Assembly (NCBI GenBank): GCA_023375785.1
Contig: SZWC01000509.1
Location: 124,001 to 188,000, forward strand
DNA length: 64,000 nt
DNA from: Penium margaritaceum
Lineage: Eukaryota; Streptophyta; Zygnematophyceae; Desmidiales; Peniaceae
Direction: 5' to 3'
Shown: piece by piece, positions 22,911-32,978 of the stretch
Position numbering within the stretch: the first letter of the stretch is position 1
How the letters are laid out: each line of letters opens with the position of its first letter
Made by a program: the position numbers and the translations under genes
Notes under the pieces: generated by a model
Database searches by the model: none
What the model saw: the letters and a program-made list of their open reading frames with translations, nothing else
Told to the model about the DNA's origin: nothing

Positions 22911-23550
22911 GGGAGGCCGCAAGCCGCTCTTGGTATTTCAACAAAGATAACATGTCACCCTCAAATGAGGGATCAACACTTTACGTTTGTTCAGTTTGCA
23001 ACATCACGAATTCTGCATGAAGGTCTTTCATGTCTACCCAAGGTTGGACACTCTGTGAGGAATCTCAAAGGCAAGAACAGTAAATGGATGCATGTAGGGT
23101 ACAGGCTTTTGTACTTGTAGAACTTTGCTAATGCTTCTGCTTGTAGTGGCTCCACAGGAGCCAACCTCAGCCTACAGTCCTACTTGGCGCATCCTAAGAC
23201 CGCCAAGTGTCATCCTCAAGACAGGCTCTAGTAAGCTTCCTAGAAGCTTCCTGTCCCATTCTGGGCTACAAAGAAAAATCCGGTCGTCGTGGGGCTTGAG
23301 CCCGTGACCCATGAGCTCTGGTGCCTGTCCCAACTAGGCCACAATGTTGTGTTTCCTATGATGATCTCCAGGGGACATACCCATTATGGGCAGTGCATTC
23401 CTGGCCTATCTCAAAACAGACCAAGGGGACATATTCCATAGAGCAGTGCATACCTTGTCTTTCTATGCAACGAGCCAGCTAGCCAATAGACAAGGTGCAT
23501 ACCATTCAACAAATCTCTCCATTGTACCTCTGTCCATCTGTCGCTCACTC
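22911..23550. other. No gene seen; probable old repeat sequence
   Basis: No conserved frame on either strand. AGCTTCCTAGAAGCTTCCTG near 23233 is a short direct repeat. The part from about 23380 to 23560 probably holds the 3' LTR of Cop3, but its ends could not be fixed. Confidence 0.35.
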
Positions 23551-23559
23551 GGCTCCATC

Positions 23560-24160
23560 AATGCCTTGGGGCTCACCCTTCCTCTGCCGCACTCCTCATG
23601 CCGAATCCACGAATTCCTGCAAAGTGCAAGTCGCTCTCCAACCGCTTGGTCATGAGGTCAGCAAGAATGCTCTTGTTTCCACACTGCTGCAAGTCCACCA
23701 CGTTCTTCATAACCATGTCATGTGAGTAGTGGTAATGTATGTCGATGTGCTTCGTTCGCCGGGAGATGATCTCACCTTCAGCCATCAAGATGGTGCTCAT
23801 GTTGTCTACGTGTACGACCGTGGCGTCCTTCTGTGGCACTATTGTTTCACCAAGCAGGCTGCGTAGCCACTGAATCTCCTTGCACAACTCAGAAAGAACA
23901 ACGTACTCTGCCTCAACCGTGCACACGAAAGCACAATCATGCTGCCTGCTGGCCCATGAGATGGCAACGCCATTCAAGATGCACACATAGAGGTGGATTT
24001 TGAGTCTTCAAGATTTCCTCCCCAGTCGGCGTCGGTGTAGCACTTCAGGCGCAGGGGGTCAGTACCTTCTTGGCCTCCAAGGACGAGGCCCATGTGATGT
24101 GTCTTCTACAGGTAGCGCAAGATACGCTTGACTACCTGCCAATGTTGTGGTCTTGGGTTG
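23560..24160 (-). pseudogene. Cop3: Ty1/copia RNase H remnant
   Basis: The minus-strand frame 23573-23986 carries copia RNase H: GVAISWASRQHDCAFVCTVE, AEYVVLSELCKEIQWLRSLL, VHVDNMSTI, RRTKHIDIHYHYSHDMV and KSILADLMTKR. The segment near 24110-24160 adds HWQVVKRILRYL, which starts that region in copia elements. Nothing else of the element was identified. It is broken and truncated by the neighbouring sequence. Confidence 0.75.
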
Positions 24161-24250
24161 GCCTTAGGCGGTACGGTGGCCTTAGGCGGTACGGTTGCCT
24201 TAGGCGGTACGGTTGTCTTAGGTGGTACGGTTGCCTTAGGCGGTATGGTT
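24161..24250. repeat. 18-bp minisatellite, five units
   Basis: Five tandem copies of an 18-mer (consensus GCCTTAGGCGGTACGGTT) lie at 24161, 24179, 24197, 24215 and 24233, with a fading sixth. As a multiple of three it keeps the minus-strand frame open and encodes repeated PPKATV. It sits exactly where the Cop3 RNase H homology stops. Confidence 0.9.
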
Positions 24251-25155
24251 GCCTTTGGATTGGCAACCGTGCTCGCGGCGGCGGCTCCTAAAATTTGGAG
24301 TCCGCCGAGAGCTTGTGGTGAGGCCATCACCACCTTGCCCTTGTTGGTCTTGGACGGTCTGGCACTTGTGATCTCGTCGCCCGTGCAACTAGCACGTGAA
24401 GACAGTTGTGAGGATCACCCCACAACTTGAAGGAGGAATCCCCTCCTAAAATCTAGCTCTCACGATCGGTGAGGCAATTTTAATTTAGATTTCTATTTTC
24501 CTGGGCCACCATGTCGGCACAAGGTCGTGGGTTTGTAGGCAAAACCCTAAGCCATGACTCACGGCACTAGGAAAACTAAGAAAACCTAGATAAACAAGCA
24601 AGTACAAGGTCAAGAAGTAAAAGACTACTTTTCTTCTTGTCTTCTTGTCTTCTTGTCTTCTGGTCTTCCTTAGTCTCTTCTTGCGTCTTCTTGGCACACC
24701 TTGTCCCCCCCCCCTTGGAGGCGCCTTTCTTGTGCTCCACGGTAATGTGGCAGCCTCCAAAAATCTCCAAGTAGCACTTTTCTCCTTTTCATTTTTCTCT
24801 CAGGCCGTGAGAGTCTCTGGTATTGGAGAAAGGCGCTGCCCCAAAATTTTGGTTGAAGAGGAGCGGAAGGAGCCTTGAGAAGAGGGGAAACGTAGGTGGT
24901 TTTGGATGTGGGTATTCCCTATCCCATCACAACAAAAATTCCCCTAGCCCACTAGGATGAAGAAGAGACTGTAGAGAAGAAGCCCCACAAAATAGAGCTC
25001 TTCTCTAGCTTTCTAACACGCTTTATGGCGCTTCAAACGGTGAAGCGTAGATGCCGTAGTCCCTTCTGGTGTTTCTGGTGTTTCTTGTAGCTTCCGGTGG
25101 CATTTTACATATGTCGTAGCAGCCGTTTCCGTCGAACTCTTGGTCACAGGGGTCG

Positions 25156-25173
25156 TCTGGCTCTGAGAACCAC
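25156..25173 (-). promoter_or_regulatory. Gyp2 primer-binding site candidate
   Basis: The minus strand reads TGGTTCTCAGAGCCAG, close to TGGTATCAGAGCCAGG (initiator tRNA-Met complement) with a small difference after TGGT. Gyp3 has a related site at the same place, which supports the call. Confidence 0.5.
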
Positions 25174-25640
25174 TGTAACGTGTTGAGTCTCCAGCTCCTG
25201 CTCTGAAGTCGTCTTCGGAGTTCGCAGAAAGGCGTTCTCAGTCTGCGTCAGGGGTTTACCCCCTTCGCAATACTGAGGGGCAATCGTCATCAATGACCGA
25301 AAGCAGGGAGACTCGAATGAAAGTACGCTCTCGGTGCTGGAGTAGGCAAAGGACCGGCCCAAAAAAGAGAACTACATGCAACGTGGTTCTCAGAGCCAGA
25401 CGACCCCCTTGAAAAGTGTTTTGCATGTATTTAAATGGGTTTTCTCTCCGGGGATAAAAATCAGAAAAGGTTTTTTTGCTCGATCTTGATTGAGTTATTA
25501 GCCTTTTGTTTTTACTTGCAAACCCCCATTCGTGAATGTAGGATTTATGTTTGTGTAGGTGCAAACATAGAAAACCCTAAATCCTCAAAGTGGTGATTTG
25601 CGAGTCCAAAAAAAAGGCTAATCGCTCGATTGCGATTCTT
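25174..25640 (-). repeat. Gyp2 5' LTR (outer end uncertain)
   Basis: It begins at the TGTAACG edge next to the priming site. The first 150 bp align with the Gyp3 LTR edge (44925-45070): CTCCAGCTCCT, GGAGTTCG-AGAA-GGCGT and CAATCGTCATCAA are shared. No partner LTR was found, so the end at 25640 is a guess. Confidence 0.45.
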
Positions 25641-26597
25641 GCGACGGCGGAGGTTACACATCACCCCCCTCGCTTTGCTCGATCGGCGACTTGTGTCGCT
25701 GATCGGGCATGGCGATCAAAATGGGTATGGCATAGTTCGTTTTAAACTGTTTGGATATGGCATAGTCAATATTCAGCTTACGGATATGTTGACGTTTGCA
25801 TGTATATATCAGCTATAACACCTTTTCATATATGAATGCCATATCCAATTAACTTTTACTTCATAATGCCATACTCACTTTCCGGGCTTTGGCAAGTGGG
25901 CCGGTGATGAATGCTCCCTAGTCGGCCAAATGGTCACTGTTTCCGATGACTGTTCATCGGCGACTAGGCCTGACAAGCTGGTTTTCTGTTGTTTTCCAAT
26001 CGACAATGACCCAAATCTGACATTGAAGCCGATTGGAAATCGTCCACGCCAAAATCTAGGGACGGCTTATCCAATGTGTGATGCCCGTGTGATGATGTGT
26101 CATTAGTGACACTGTCTTCGCTGTTGGTGGATATGACCTAGCGCTATATTTTCTGGACATCGGAGCCCGAATATTGGTGCTATGGACGTTAAAAAAAAAA
26201 CACGAAGTATCATACCCAGTTACCTTTGTTGACAAGATTGCATTTATTTTGTACTCAAAGTTCTCTGAAAATAGACGTAAACTAATGATAATATTGAATT
26301 GAAATGCCTATGTTGTTAAAGGCTCTTATTCACATGATTTCCATGAGTCGAAGACGAAGAATATGTGTGAAGCAACATGTTCCTTCAATGGAAAATAATT
26401 TCAAAAGAAATGCATTCGCACAAATTTCATCATGCACATTCACTAACAATCCACCCCCTAACCGGAGGAGGAAGTGAATTTAGCCAACTAATGATGTCGC
26501 AAGCAGGGCACAGCCGCCCTGGCTGGCAGCAGTCTGGGGCAAACATATCGTCCAGATCTTCAGCACAGTCTTTGTAGTCCATGTTTCTGTCGATATT

Positions 26598-26945
26598 TTA
26601 AAACATGTCAGCATCCTCTTCTGCGTCTTCCTCCGTAACACTTGAGCCAGCTGAAGAGTCATCTTTTACTGGACATGTGTAGTAATACACTTTGGTGACT
26701 TGGGTACGACTACCAACAGGCCAAAACGTGAAGAAGACATATGCAGTACACACTCCAGCCAAGAAGGAGAGAACAATTGGCTCTTGTACTGTGTAGTCTG
26801 AATGTTCAATAGTAACCTTGCTCAGTCTTGAAAACAATTGTTGAATACTGTTGTAGATGTGAAAGAATGAAGGTGGACAGAGGTTGAACAATGATACCCC
26901 TCTGTTCCTTTTATACACTGTTGGCATGTATTCGGGATACATCAT
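26598..26945 (-). CDS. Unrecognised 115-codon frame with a possible membrane segment
   Basis: The minus-strand frame starts MMYPEYMPTVYKRNRGVSLF. It contains a hydrophobic stretch of about 20 residues around residues 62-82 (IVLSFLAGVCTAYVFFTFW) and ends in an acidic Ser/Glu/Asp tail (SSVTEEDAEEDADMF). After the stop, the same frame continues open for another 55 codons with several cysteines (APDCCQPGRLCPACD). I recognise no family. It could be a captured host-gene fragment carried near the MULE, a decayed exon, or chance. Low confidence that it is a gene. Confidence 0.25.
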   Translation of the reverse strand: MMYPEYMPTVYKRNRGVSLFNLCPPSFFHIYNSIQQLFSRLSKVTIEHSDYTVQEPIVLSFLAGVCTAYVFFTFWPVGSRTQVTKVYYYTCPVKDDSSAGSSVTEEDAEEDADMF

Positions 26946-27157
26946 TTATTATTTCTGAGCATGTTTAAATGAGGTACCCACAACATATGGATATGAGGAC
27001 AATTATTTATAGATATAAATCAATCGTATGTCCATGAACCAACCGGTTACAGCCCACTCCAAAACATCAGTATGGTGCACTACTGGTCTTGGGGCTTCTC
27101 CGTGTCTTGGGTCACATGCTGTCTGACCCGCCCCTCCATGAATCCTTCAACAATGAA

Positions 27158-27193
27158 CTGCACGGGTGCCTGATCCTTCAGGCACCCGTGCAG
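27158..27193. repeat. Perfect 16-bp inverted repeat, 4-nt loop
   Basis: CTGCACGGGTGCCTGA, loop TCCT, then the exact reverse complement. It lies just downstream of the 3' end of the MULE coding region. GC-rich stem of 16 pairs. No U-tract follows on either strand, and a bacterial-type terminator is not expected here. Confidence 0.9.
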
Positions 27194-27563
27194 TAGGCCA
27201 CCAGCAAGCTAATCTCCTGGTTCCAGATTGTACACAGTCTCACCCGCATACACAAGGGAAAGATGACCATGAAATGCCTTTACTGAAGTGAAACACACAC
27301 ACATAAAGATACACAGGCTACTTATAATGAATTTAGGGAAACCGACTAGCACTTACATGAATGTGTCTTCATCCAACTTGTCAGGCTCGTTGTCCCATGT
27401 ACGAGCCAGCAAGTTTCCTGTACTACTACTGCCCTTTGGTAAATCTCTTCACGCCACTCCCACTCATGCTTCTGTCTCAAATCTTCGTACCTGTCCTCAT
27501 CCTCTTCTTCATCCTTAGAGTCAGGCAAGATGTACCTCTCAGGGCCGTACACTTGTTTTTCTC

Positions 27564-28380
27564 CTAGGTCATATGTTGTGTCATTCTCTGGATCGTACAG
27601 TGGTCCTGCACCTGCACCTGCAGCAACTGTAGCTGGAGCTGCTCCAGCAACATGTGATGTAGCGGCTCAGTGGAACCAATTGTTGCACCTGTACATGTTG
27701 CACCCCCTTCTGTGTTGAAACCCAGCAGACTTGTACCCGGCACTATTGCTGCGCTGGCAGTAGCCCTTCGCGCTTCTGCCCATGTTGCTGCCCAGCCTGT
27801 TCCAGCTGCACCAGCCCCCTCTTTACTCCACCTATCCCAGCAGTTCCCGTGTCTGCTCCCTCTGTCCCCCATGTCCTAGCACCTTGCCTACGTACCCCAG
27901 CTCCCACTGCTGCTCCTCCACCACTTGTAGGCACACCAGGATAACATCCGGCCGCTGTCTCAGTGTGAATGACCTCTTTTGTGCGATCAAGCCGATGCAG
28001 CAGCATGTTGGCCGCAGTAGCCGCTGCACCTCCGAAAGCCAGAGGGTTGGGGCACTTGGACTTCGTGTGCCCACGAACACCACACTGCGAGCAAATGTAA
28101 TTTTTCTTCCTGCAATCCTCCCACTCCCACCTTGCACTCTTGGGACGGCCTGGTCCACGCTTGGGTCAGAGCTGCCTCCACAGCTTGTCTTCTCGATGCT
28201 TGAGGTGGATGGGGTTGACGTCGGGCATGGGGTGGTTGTACATTTAGCGGTAGGTCATGCGGGTGTGATACACATCCATGAAGGGCTCCGGGTTTTCACC
28301 CCTGCCAATCATGAATGCACATGCATGAAACAAGGCTGCCCCAAAAGTGTAGCAGCACGGGTGTTGGGATCCACATGCAT
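27564..28380 (-). pseudogene. MULE1 transposase C-terminal part (SWIM, CCHC knuckle)
   Basis: Read on the minus strand: a histidine segment (FHACAFMIGRGENPEPFMDV) like the end of a SWIM zinc finger, then the MULE linker KRGPGRPKSARWEWEDCRKK, then the knuckle CSQCGVRGHTKSKCPNPL with C-x2-C-x4-H-x4-C spacing. An Ala/Gly-rich tail follows. At least two in-frame stops interrupt it: one between the SWIM-like piece and the linker region (TYR-stop-MYNHP), and one before KRGPGRP. In the family the knuckle is thought to bind nucleic acid. Confidence 0.7.
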
Positions 28381-28395
28381 GAGCTGCACGTTCAA

Positions 28396-28513
28396 AGAAA
28401 GAGTGGAACAGTCAGTTTTGAGACCTCACACAAAGTACATCAATGACACTTTAGCAAGAAAGAGTGGAAGAGTCAGTTTTAAGGCCTCAAGCAAAGTTTA
28501 TCAATGACACCTT
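28396..28513. repeat. Tandem duplication of about 60 bp inside MULE1
   Basis: AAGAAAGAGTGGAACAGTCA...ACATCAATGACACTTTAGC is repeated directly as AAGAAAGAGTGGAAGAGTCA...TTATCAATGACACCTTAAC. The pair lies exactly where the transposase core is absent, so duplication and core loss may have happened together. Confidence 0.8.
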
Positions 28514-28744
28514 AACACCAAAGCAAAGCATGCTCATCTCCTTGTAGTACACTGGAAACAGAGACCAGGCCCTGCCCTTCGGGCCCATAATCCGCCCTTG
28601 CGTCTTCGACCTTGCACAGTAGAGAGTGTTCTTGTCAACCTCCTTGCCAGTGCTCTTCTTGACCACGGCCTCAAGGGGCTTGACGTTGGCCATGAAATTG
28701 CGCTTCAACGTGGACGCAATGTGCTGACTAATCCAGCACACCAT
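28487..28744 (-). pseudogene. MULE1 transposase pre-catalytic segment
   Basis: WISQHIASTLKRNFMANVKP followed by LEAVVKKSTGKEVDKNTLYC and ARSKTQG is the pattern found in mudrA-type transposases between the N-terminal zinc region and the DDE core (W-[IV]-x3-[IL]...V-K-x2-[IV]...Y-x-A-[KR]-x-K). The reading frame continues into the 60-bp duplication and stops. Confidence 0.6.
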
Positions 28745-28834
28745 TTTTGCTTGATCCCCGTGTCCCGTACCAGGAACGCAGTGGTGGCCATCAACGAACT
28801 GACCGATGACAACGTTGCCATGTCGTGCGTTGAC

Positions 28835-29107
28835 TCATGTCAAAATTAGTCTTCTTGCCTTTAGCAGCCACTGACACTTCTTGTCCTTCCACTGTCCACA
28901 GCATGCATTAAAACAAGTATTCTCACTCCAAAGCCACCGCACAGTCATGCGGTTGGCTATGGCGTAACTGTCAACTGTAGCCCTTGCCTCCTCCATCGTG
29001 GGAAATTCCATGCCGGGGAGGAATACATCTGTTGTCTTGTACCTTTTGAGGGCCGAGTCGTCCGGTTCGTCATCCGAGGACACTGCACAGTCATAACCAA
29101 AGAACAC
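28835..29107 (-). pseudogene. MULE1 transposase N-terminal (MuDR) segment
   Basis: The sequence contains FLPGMEFPTMEEARATVDSY, then AIANRMTVRWLWSENTCFNA and CGQWKDKKCQWLLKAR, matching the MuDR N-terminal pattern (F-x-x-G-M-x-F, Y-A-I, C-x-x-x-x-C-x-W). At its start, TGACTGTGCAG (about 29084-29095) is a credible intron acceptor, so an upstream exon within 29290-29440 (MAAQLSSAARRRCRSHG) is possible but unproven. Confidence 0.65.
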
Positions 29108-29610
29108 AAGTTAAAGTACAAACATGGAACCATACATCATGCATCATGAAGTACAGGAGCACACGCCATGAATAACCATGGCCATGGACCCCACGACTGA
29201 GATGTAGACTCTTGTTTGCAAGCTGTTCAGGCAAGATGATCAGGACATGGGCTTGTAGTTCTTTCTTGAAATCCTTGTCATAAAGTTGTACTTGGGCCGG
29301 GGAAGTGAGACCTGGCTGGTCGTGCGATGCTACAGAGCTGCCACGTGATGGTGTGACGGCAGGTGGGCCATGGGACCTACATCTACGCCTGGCTGCCGAG
29401 CTGAGTTGTGCTGCCATCTTCAGACAAAATGGGCATCTCAGAATGAAAGTCAGCATTAAATATACAATATTCTCATTCTCACCGGGTGCGGACACTTCAC
29501 CCATCGCAGCGGTCTCTCTACCCACAATGCGAGTGGCCCATGGTCCAGACAGGAAGCAAACGAGAGTGGAAAACACAGAGATTGAAACCTAACGCAGACG
29601 GAAGGGTGCA

Positions 29611-30333
29611 TGTTGACATGGTGTACCCCTTGCCATGAGTACCATTGATCGTACTCCCTGGCTTGACCACTAAGGAGTGGTCAAACACCTGATTTGAATT
29701 TAGATTTGGATTCCTTGGATTTGTCCATGCAGGACCCAGCTTTGAATCGCTCAATTTGAAAGAGTATTCAGAAAGTTAGCCTAGCCCGAAGTTCGGGTGT
29801 TGTCTGGGTGGAATCTGGTACCGGCCATTGGTGGCAGGATAATCCACCGCCAGTGATCCGAGTTTGTCTCCAACGAGCTCCAACGTGCACCATGGCCATG
29901 GATGAAGTAACCAGAGGGATCTTCTCGACCAGTGCGAAACTCTTGACTTCTGGCCGAGGAAAGGCGCTCTGACAGGTCGTCGTCGAAGCGCCTCCCGTTG
30001 CCTATTATGCAAGGCAAGGTGGATGGCTCCACCAAGGGTTACTTCGATGGTCGTAACAGGGGCTCTACTGCTCCAATTTGAGCGTGCTTGGATGTGTTGG
30101 AAATCTTAGATCACAGGATGTAAGGATCTGATGTAATCTCACTATGCTAACTAACAAAAACGTGTTTCAATCCAGTTCTCCTAAATTTGACGTGTTCTAT
30201 CCACTCACATCCGTGATCCTTGTACTCCACACTCTTCACCAAAGGTGTCCATTGGCTGTCCAAAACATTTGTAGCATGCATCAGTGAGATCTAGGCATCC
30301 TTGAAGATGCCTCCACACCCACTAGTGCCAACA
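29611..30333 (+). repeat. Cop4 5' LTR
   Basis: 723 bp, beginning TGTTGACATGGTGTACCCC and ending near GTGCCAACA. It aligns with the minus-strand sequence 57599-56128 once the MITE there is skipped. By eye the two are roughly 85% alike. AAAGAGCTATGGG after the end is probably an eroded priming site. Confidence 0.85.
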
Positions 30334-30359
30334 AAGAGCTATGGGTCGACCACAATTCC

Positions 30360-30830
30360 ATTGCGCGACATGGCAACGACCGAGCAGGAGAGCATCAGTG
30401 GCGTCTTGAAGCTTGACGGGAACGGCTTCCCTTTGTGGAGGTGGTATTTTGAGGTCTACCTCAATGAAAAAGGCCTACTTGAGCTGGTCAACGGTAAATA
30501 AACTGCCCCTTTGGATACCGCGACGCCGGAGGAAGCGGACAAGTACGAGAAGGGAAACAAGGAGGCACTTGCTTTGTTGGTGTTAGCGCTAGCTCCAATG
30601 CAGCGTGCACTGATTTAAGGATGCACGGAGGTCACAGAGGCCTGGAAGAAGCTCTACACCATCTACCAGTCCACCAGTCTTGCAAACCAGCTCTTCGTCT
30701 TCAAGAGGCTTGCTACCCTCCAAGCCAATGAAGGCAACGACATCATGGAGATCCTTCAGCAGATCAAGTCTCCTACTGCTACGTGCGTAGCCATCGGTTA
30801 GAAGGTCGACCCTCAGCTGCAAGCTATGAT
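30360..30830 (+). pseudogene. Cop4 gag N-terminal half
   Basis: Plus-strand translation starts near MATTEQESISGVLKLDGNGF and PLWRWYFEVYL, the L-D-G-x-N-F/Y-x-x-W opening of copia Gag proteins. EAWKKLYTIYQST and SLANQLFVFKRLATLQANEG follow. The region is broken. Confidence 0.65.
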
Positions 30831-32142
30831 CCTCCTCCTAGCCTTTCCGGAAAGTTGGAATCCCATTATCACCGTCGTACACGGCTGGTCCGTTGATGAG
30901 CCGAAGTACCCGAAGGTGGCTGAGTACGTCTGTGGTGGGAGAGAGAGCGGGGCAACATCAAGTTCTGCCTATGCCGTCCGCCCTCAAGGTAGAGGGGGAG
31001 GCAAGGAGGGGAAGGGTGCCAAGCAGGGCACCAAGAAAAGTGACAAGAAAGGAGAGTACTACGTGTGTGGCAAAGACAGCCACTACGCACATAACTGCCC
31101 CAACAGGAAGTTGGACCAGCCGGGGAAAGTTGGGAATAAGGACGACCACGCAATGATGGCGCAGGAGTACTCCTACTTGACAGATCCTGGAGTCTCCGTG
31201 ATTGAATCCGGATCCCGCCGCCACACGCAATGCAAGCAGGCAGCATTCGTCACCTATGGCGCCTCGGAGCGGCGCATGACGGTAGCCAATGGCAAAACAC
31301 AGCTGGCTGCCAGTGAATGCAATGTTTGCATCAAGGTGTATGTGGATGTGGAGGCTCTCACGAGCACAATTCATGAAGTGCTCAACATGCCCAACTTTGG
31401 GGCAAATCTGCTATCAGTGAGTCACCTTACCGACAAGGGGCTCCAGGTTCTCTTCAACAAGAAGGAGGCCGTCATCTGGAAGGAGGAGGAAGGCCAGGTG
31501 ATTGCACGTGGAAAGAGAGAGGACGAATTGTACCTGCTTTGTGCAAAGGTCCTTGGCAGCCAGGCGGGGTCCGACGTCGCCCACCTCATAAAAAAGGACA
31601 ATGAAGACTTGGACCTATGGCACCGCCGCCTGTGTCACATCGCTCCCTCAACTGTGAGGGACATGGTAAAGAAGGAAGTGGTACGGGGTCTTGATTTTAA
31701 GAGCCTCGATGCAGCCAAGAACATCATGTGCGAGCCGTGCGTGGTCGGCAAGGCGACATGGCAGTCGTTTCACAAGAAAGGGACACGTGCATCGGCGAAG
31801 TTGGAGGTGGTACACACAGATGTATGTGGACCATTCGAGAGGTCCAACAGGGGCGCTTGCTACTTTGTGACCTTCATCGATGATCACAGCCGCAAGCTCT
31901 ACCTCTACATCATCAAGAGGGAGAGTGATGTCTTGTCGTGCATACAGGAGTTTGTGGTAGCAGTGGAGCGGCAAACAGAGTGGAAGGTGAAGGCGTTCTG
32001 GAGCAACAACGGTGGAGAGTATGAGGGCTGCTCGGCATGGATGAAGAGCAAGGGGATCACGTGGCAGAAAACTACACCAGACTCTCCGCAGCAGAACGGC
32101 GTCACCAAGAAGGCAAACCGCACCATCCTCAACATGGTCTAG
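30826..32142 (+). pseudogene. Cop4 gag end, protease, pre-integrase and integrase
   Basis: A 438-codon open frame. The gag end has a basic GGGKEGKGAKQGTKKSDKKG segment and a knuckle-like CGKDSHYAHNC near residue 80. It is followed by a protease-like segment, NMPNFGANLLSVSHLTDKG, pre-integrase DLDLWHRRLCHIAPS with CEPCVVGKATWQSF, and the integrase core VVHTDVCGPFERSNRGACYF, FIDDHSRKLY and TPDSPQQNGV. Similar in layout to Cop1. In the family these domains package RNA, process the polyprotein and integrate cDNA. Part of a broken element. Confidence 0.8.
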
Positions 32143-32976
32143 TCCATGTTGAGCGATACCGGCCTTGTGCAACAGTTACCGGGGCGAGGCGACACGGACA
32201 ACGGCGTACATCATGAACCTGGTGCCAACGAAGCCACTAAAAGACGTGGAGTCCAAGGTGTAGAAGACGCCACAAGAGGTGTGGAGCAAGAGGAAGCCAA
32301 CTGTAGCTCACCTCCGCACATTTGGCTGCGTTGCACATGCTGTTGTGCAGGCACGGGAGGGGCGGGGCAAGCTCCACCAGCAGACTCGCCGGTGCATCTT
32401 CGTCGGGTACGAGAGCAGGAATAGCGTACCGGCTCTTTGACCCACGGAGGAAGCAGATTGTGAAGAGTCATGACGTCATGTTCGACGAGGACAGTTGTTG
32501 GACGGACAAGGATGCGGGTCTCTCCAAGTGTGGGGTGTGGCTGCCACTCCTCGAAGGGGAGACACCGAAGGACACAAAAGAGGGTGACTTCCGAGCATCT
32601 CCAAGCGGTGAGAACCATCCGGTGGATATGGGACGTACTGATTTGCATTAAGCTGAGTCGGACAATGAGTCCGAAGCACCGGCAGCAGCGGAGCTGAATG
32701 AGGAGGCGAGGGATGAGCCCGTATCTCCACAGTCCCCGAGAAAAGAGGAGCAGGCCAGCGGCACGAGTGGCGCCATCAAGAGGGACCGCAAGGCACACAC
32801 ACTGGAGATGGGGCAGACAAAGTATGTGCAAGTGGTGCTCTGCCGCTACAACATGGAGGAGTGCAACCCCATCGGCACACCCATGGCCACCACATGTGAA
32901 TTGAGCTTGAGTATGGGGCCGAGCACGGATGAGGAGAAGGAGGAGATGGCAAGTGTGCCATACCAGTCCGCTGTGG
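32143..32976 (+). pseudogene. Cop4 integrase end and late RT fragment
   Basis: IFVGYESRNSVYRLFDPRR and KSHDVMFDEDSCW (integrase C-terminal region) are followed after acidic linker sequence by CRYNMEECNPIGTPMATTC, STDEEKEEMA and VPYQSAVG, which belong near the RT/RNase H border of copia. The copia match ends at 32976-32978. It is broken. Confidence 0.75.
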
Positions 32977-32978
32977 GG

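Larger units (their letters stand above)
24261..25640 (-). mobile_element. Gyp2: 5' end of a gypsy-type LTR element
   Basis: Minus-strand leader sequence (about 24760-25155) parallels the leader of Gyp3 (about 44580-44905): both share an AAAATTTTGG/CCAATTTTTGG block, TTCCCC..CCCATC, GTAGAGCTC-like words and GATGCCGTA. A priming site at 25156-25173 is followed by an LTR starting at 25174 (TGTAACG, also the LTR edge in Gyp3). The LTR's far end is uncertain. No pol is present; the element is truncated near the minisatellite. It is a fossil. Confidence 0.55.
25641..27345. other. AT-richer stretch without a recognised gene
   Basis: The base composition differs from the GC-rich elements around it. 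Apart from the short minus-strand frame at 26598-26945 and the hairpin at 27158-27193, I see no structure that identifies it. After undoing the 25-kb inversion this and the MULE would be the oldest local background. Confidence 0.4.
27346..29580 (-). mobile_element. MULE1: decayed Mutator-like DNA transposon
   Basis: Minus-strand pieces occur in the order of a mudrA-type transposase: an N-terminal segment (29107-28835), a helix-rich segment that usually precedes the DDE domain (28744-28487), then a SWIM-like zinc motif, linker and CCHC knuckle (about 28380-27740) and an acidic tail (27552-27346). The catalytic DDE core normally lying between the second and third pieces is missing, so this copy could not have moved on its own. 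Terminal inverted repeats of about 100 bp, usual for MULEs, were not identified. The copy is old and internally deleted. Confidence 0.7.
29611..32976 (+). mobile_element. Cop4: Ty1/copia element, 5' half (other half at 56128-58257, inverted)
   Basis: 5' LTR 29611-30333, then gag from about 30360, zinc knuckle, protease/pre-integrase and integrase to 32142, and a late RT fragment to 32976, where copia sequence stops abruptly and hAT1 sequence begins. The matching RNase H and 3' LTR lie at 58257-56128 on the minus strand. Outer flanks are GTGCA here and GTACA at 56123-56127 (reading outward), a 4-of-5 target duplication. The element is broken, with many breaks, apart from being split by the inversion. 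Confidence 0.85.

Noticed and set aside
24161-24250. CRISPR-like array
   Set aside because: The 18-bp units are contiguous without spacers and sit in a eukaryotic retroelement; an ordinary minisatellite.
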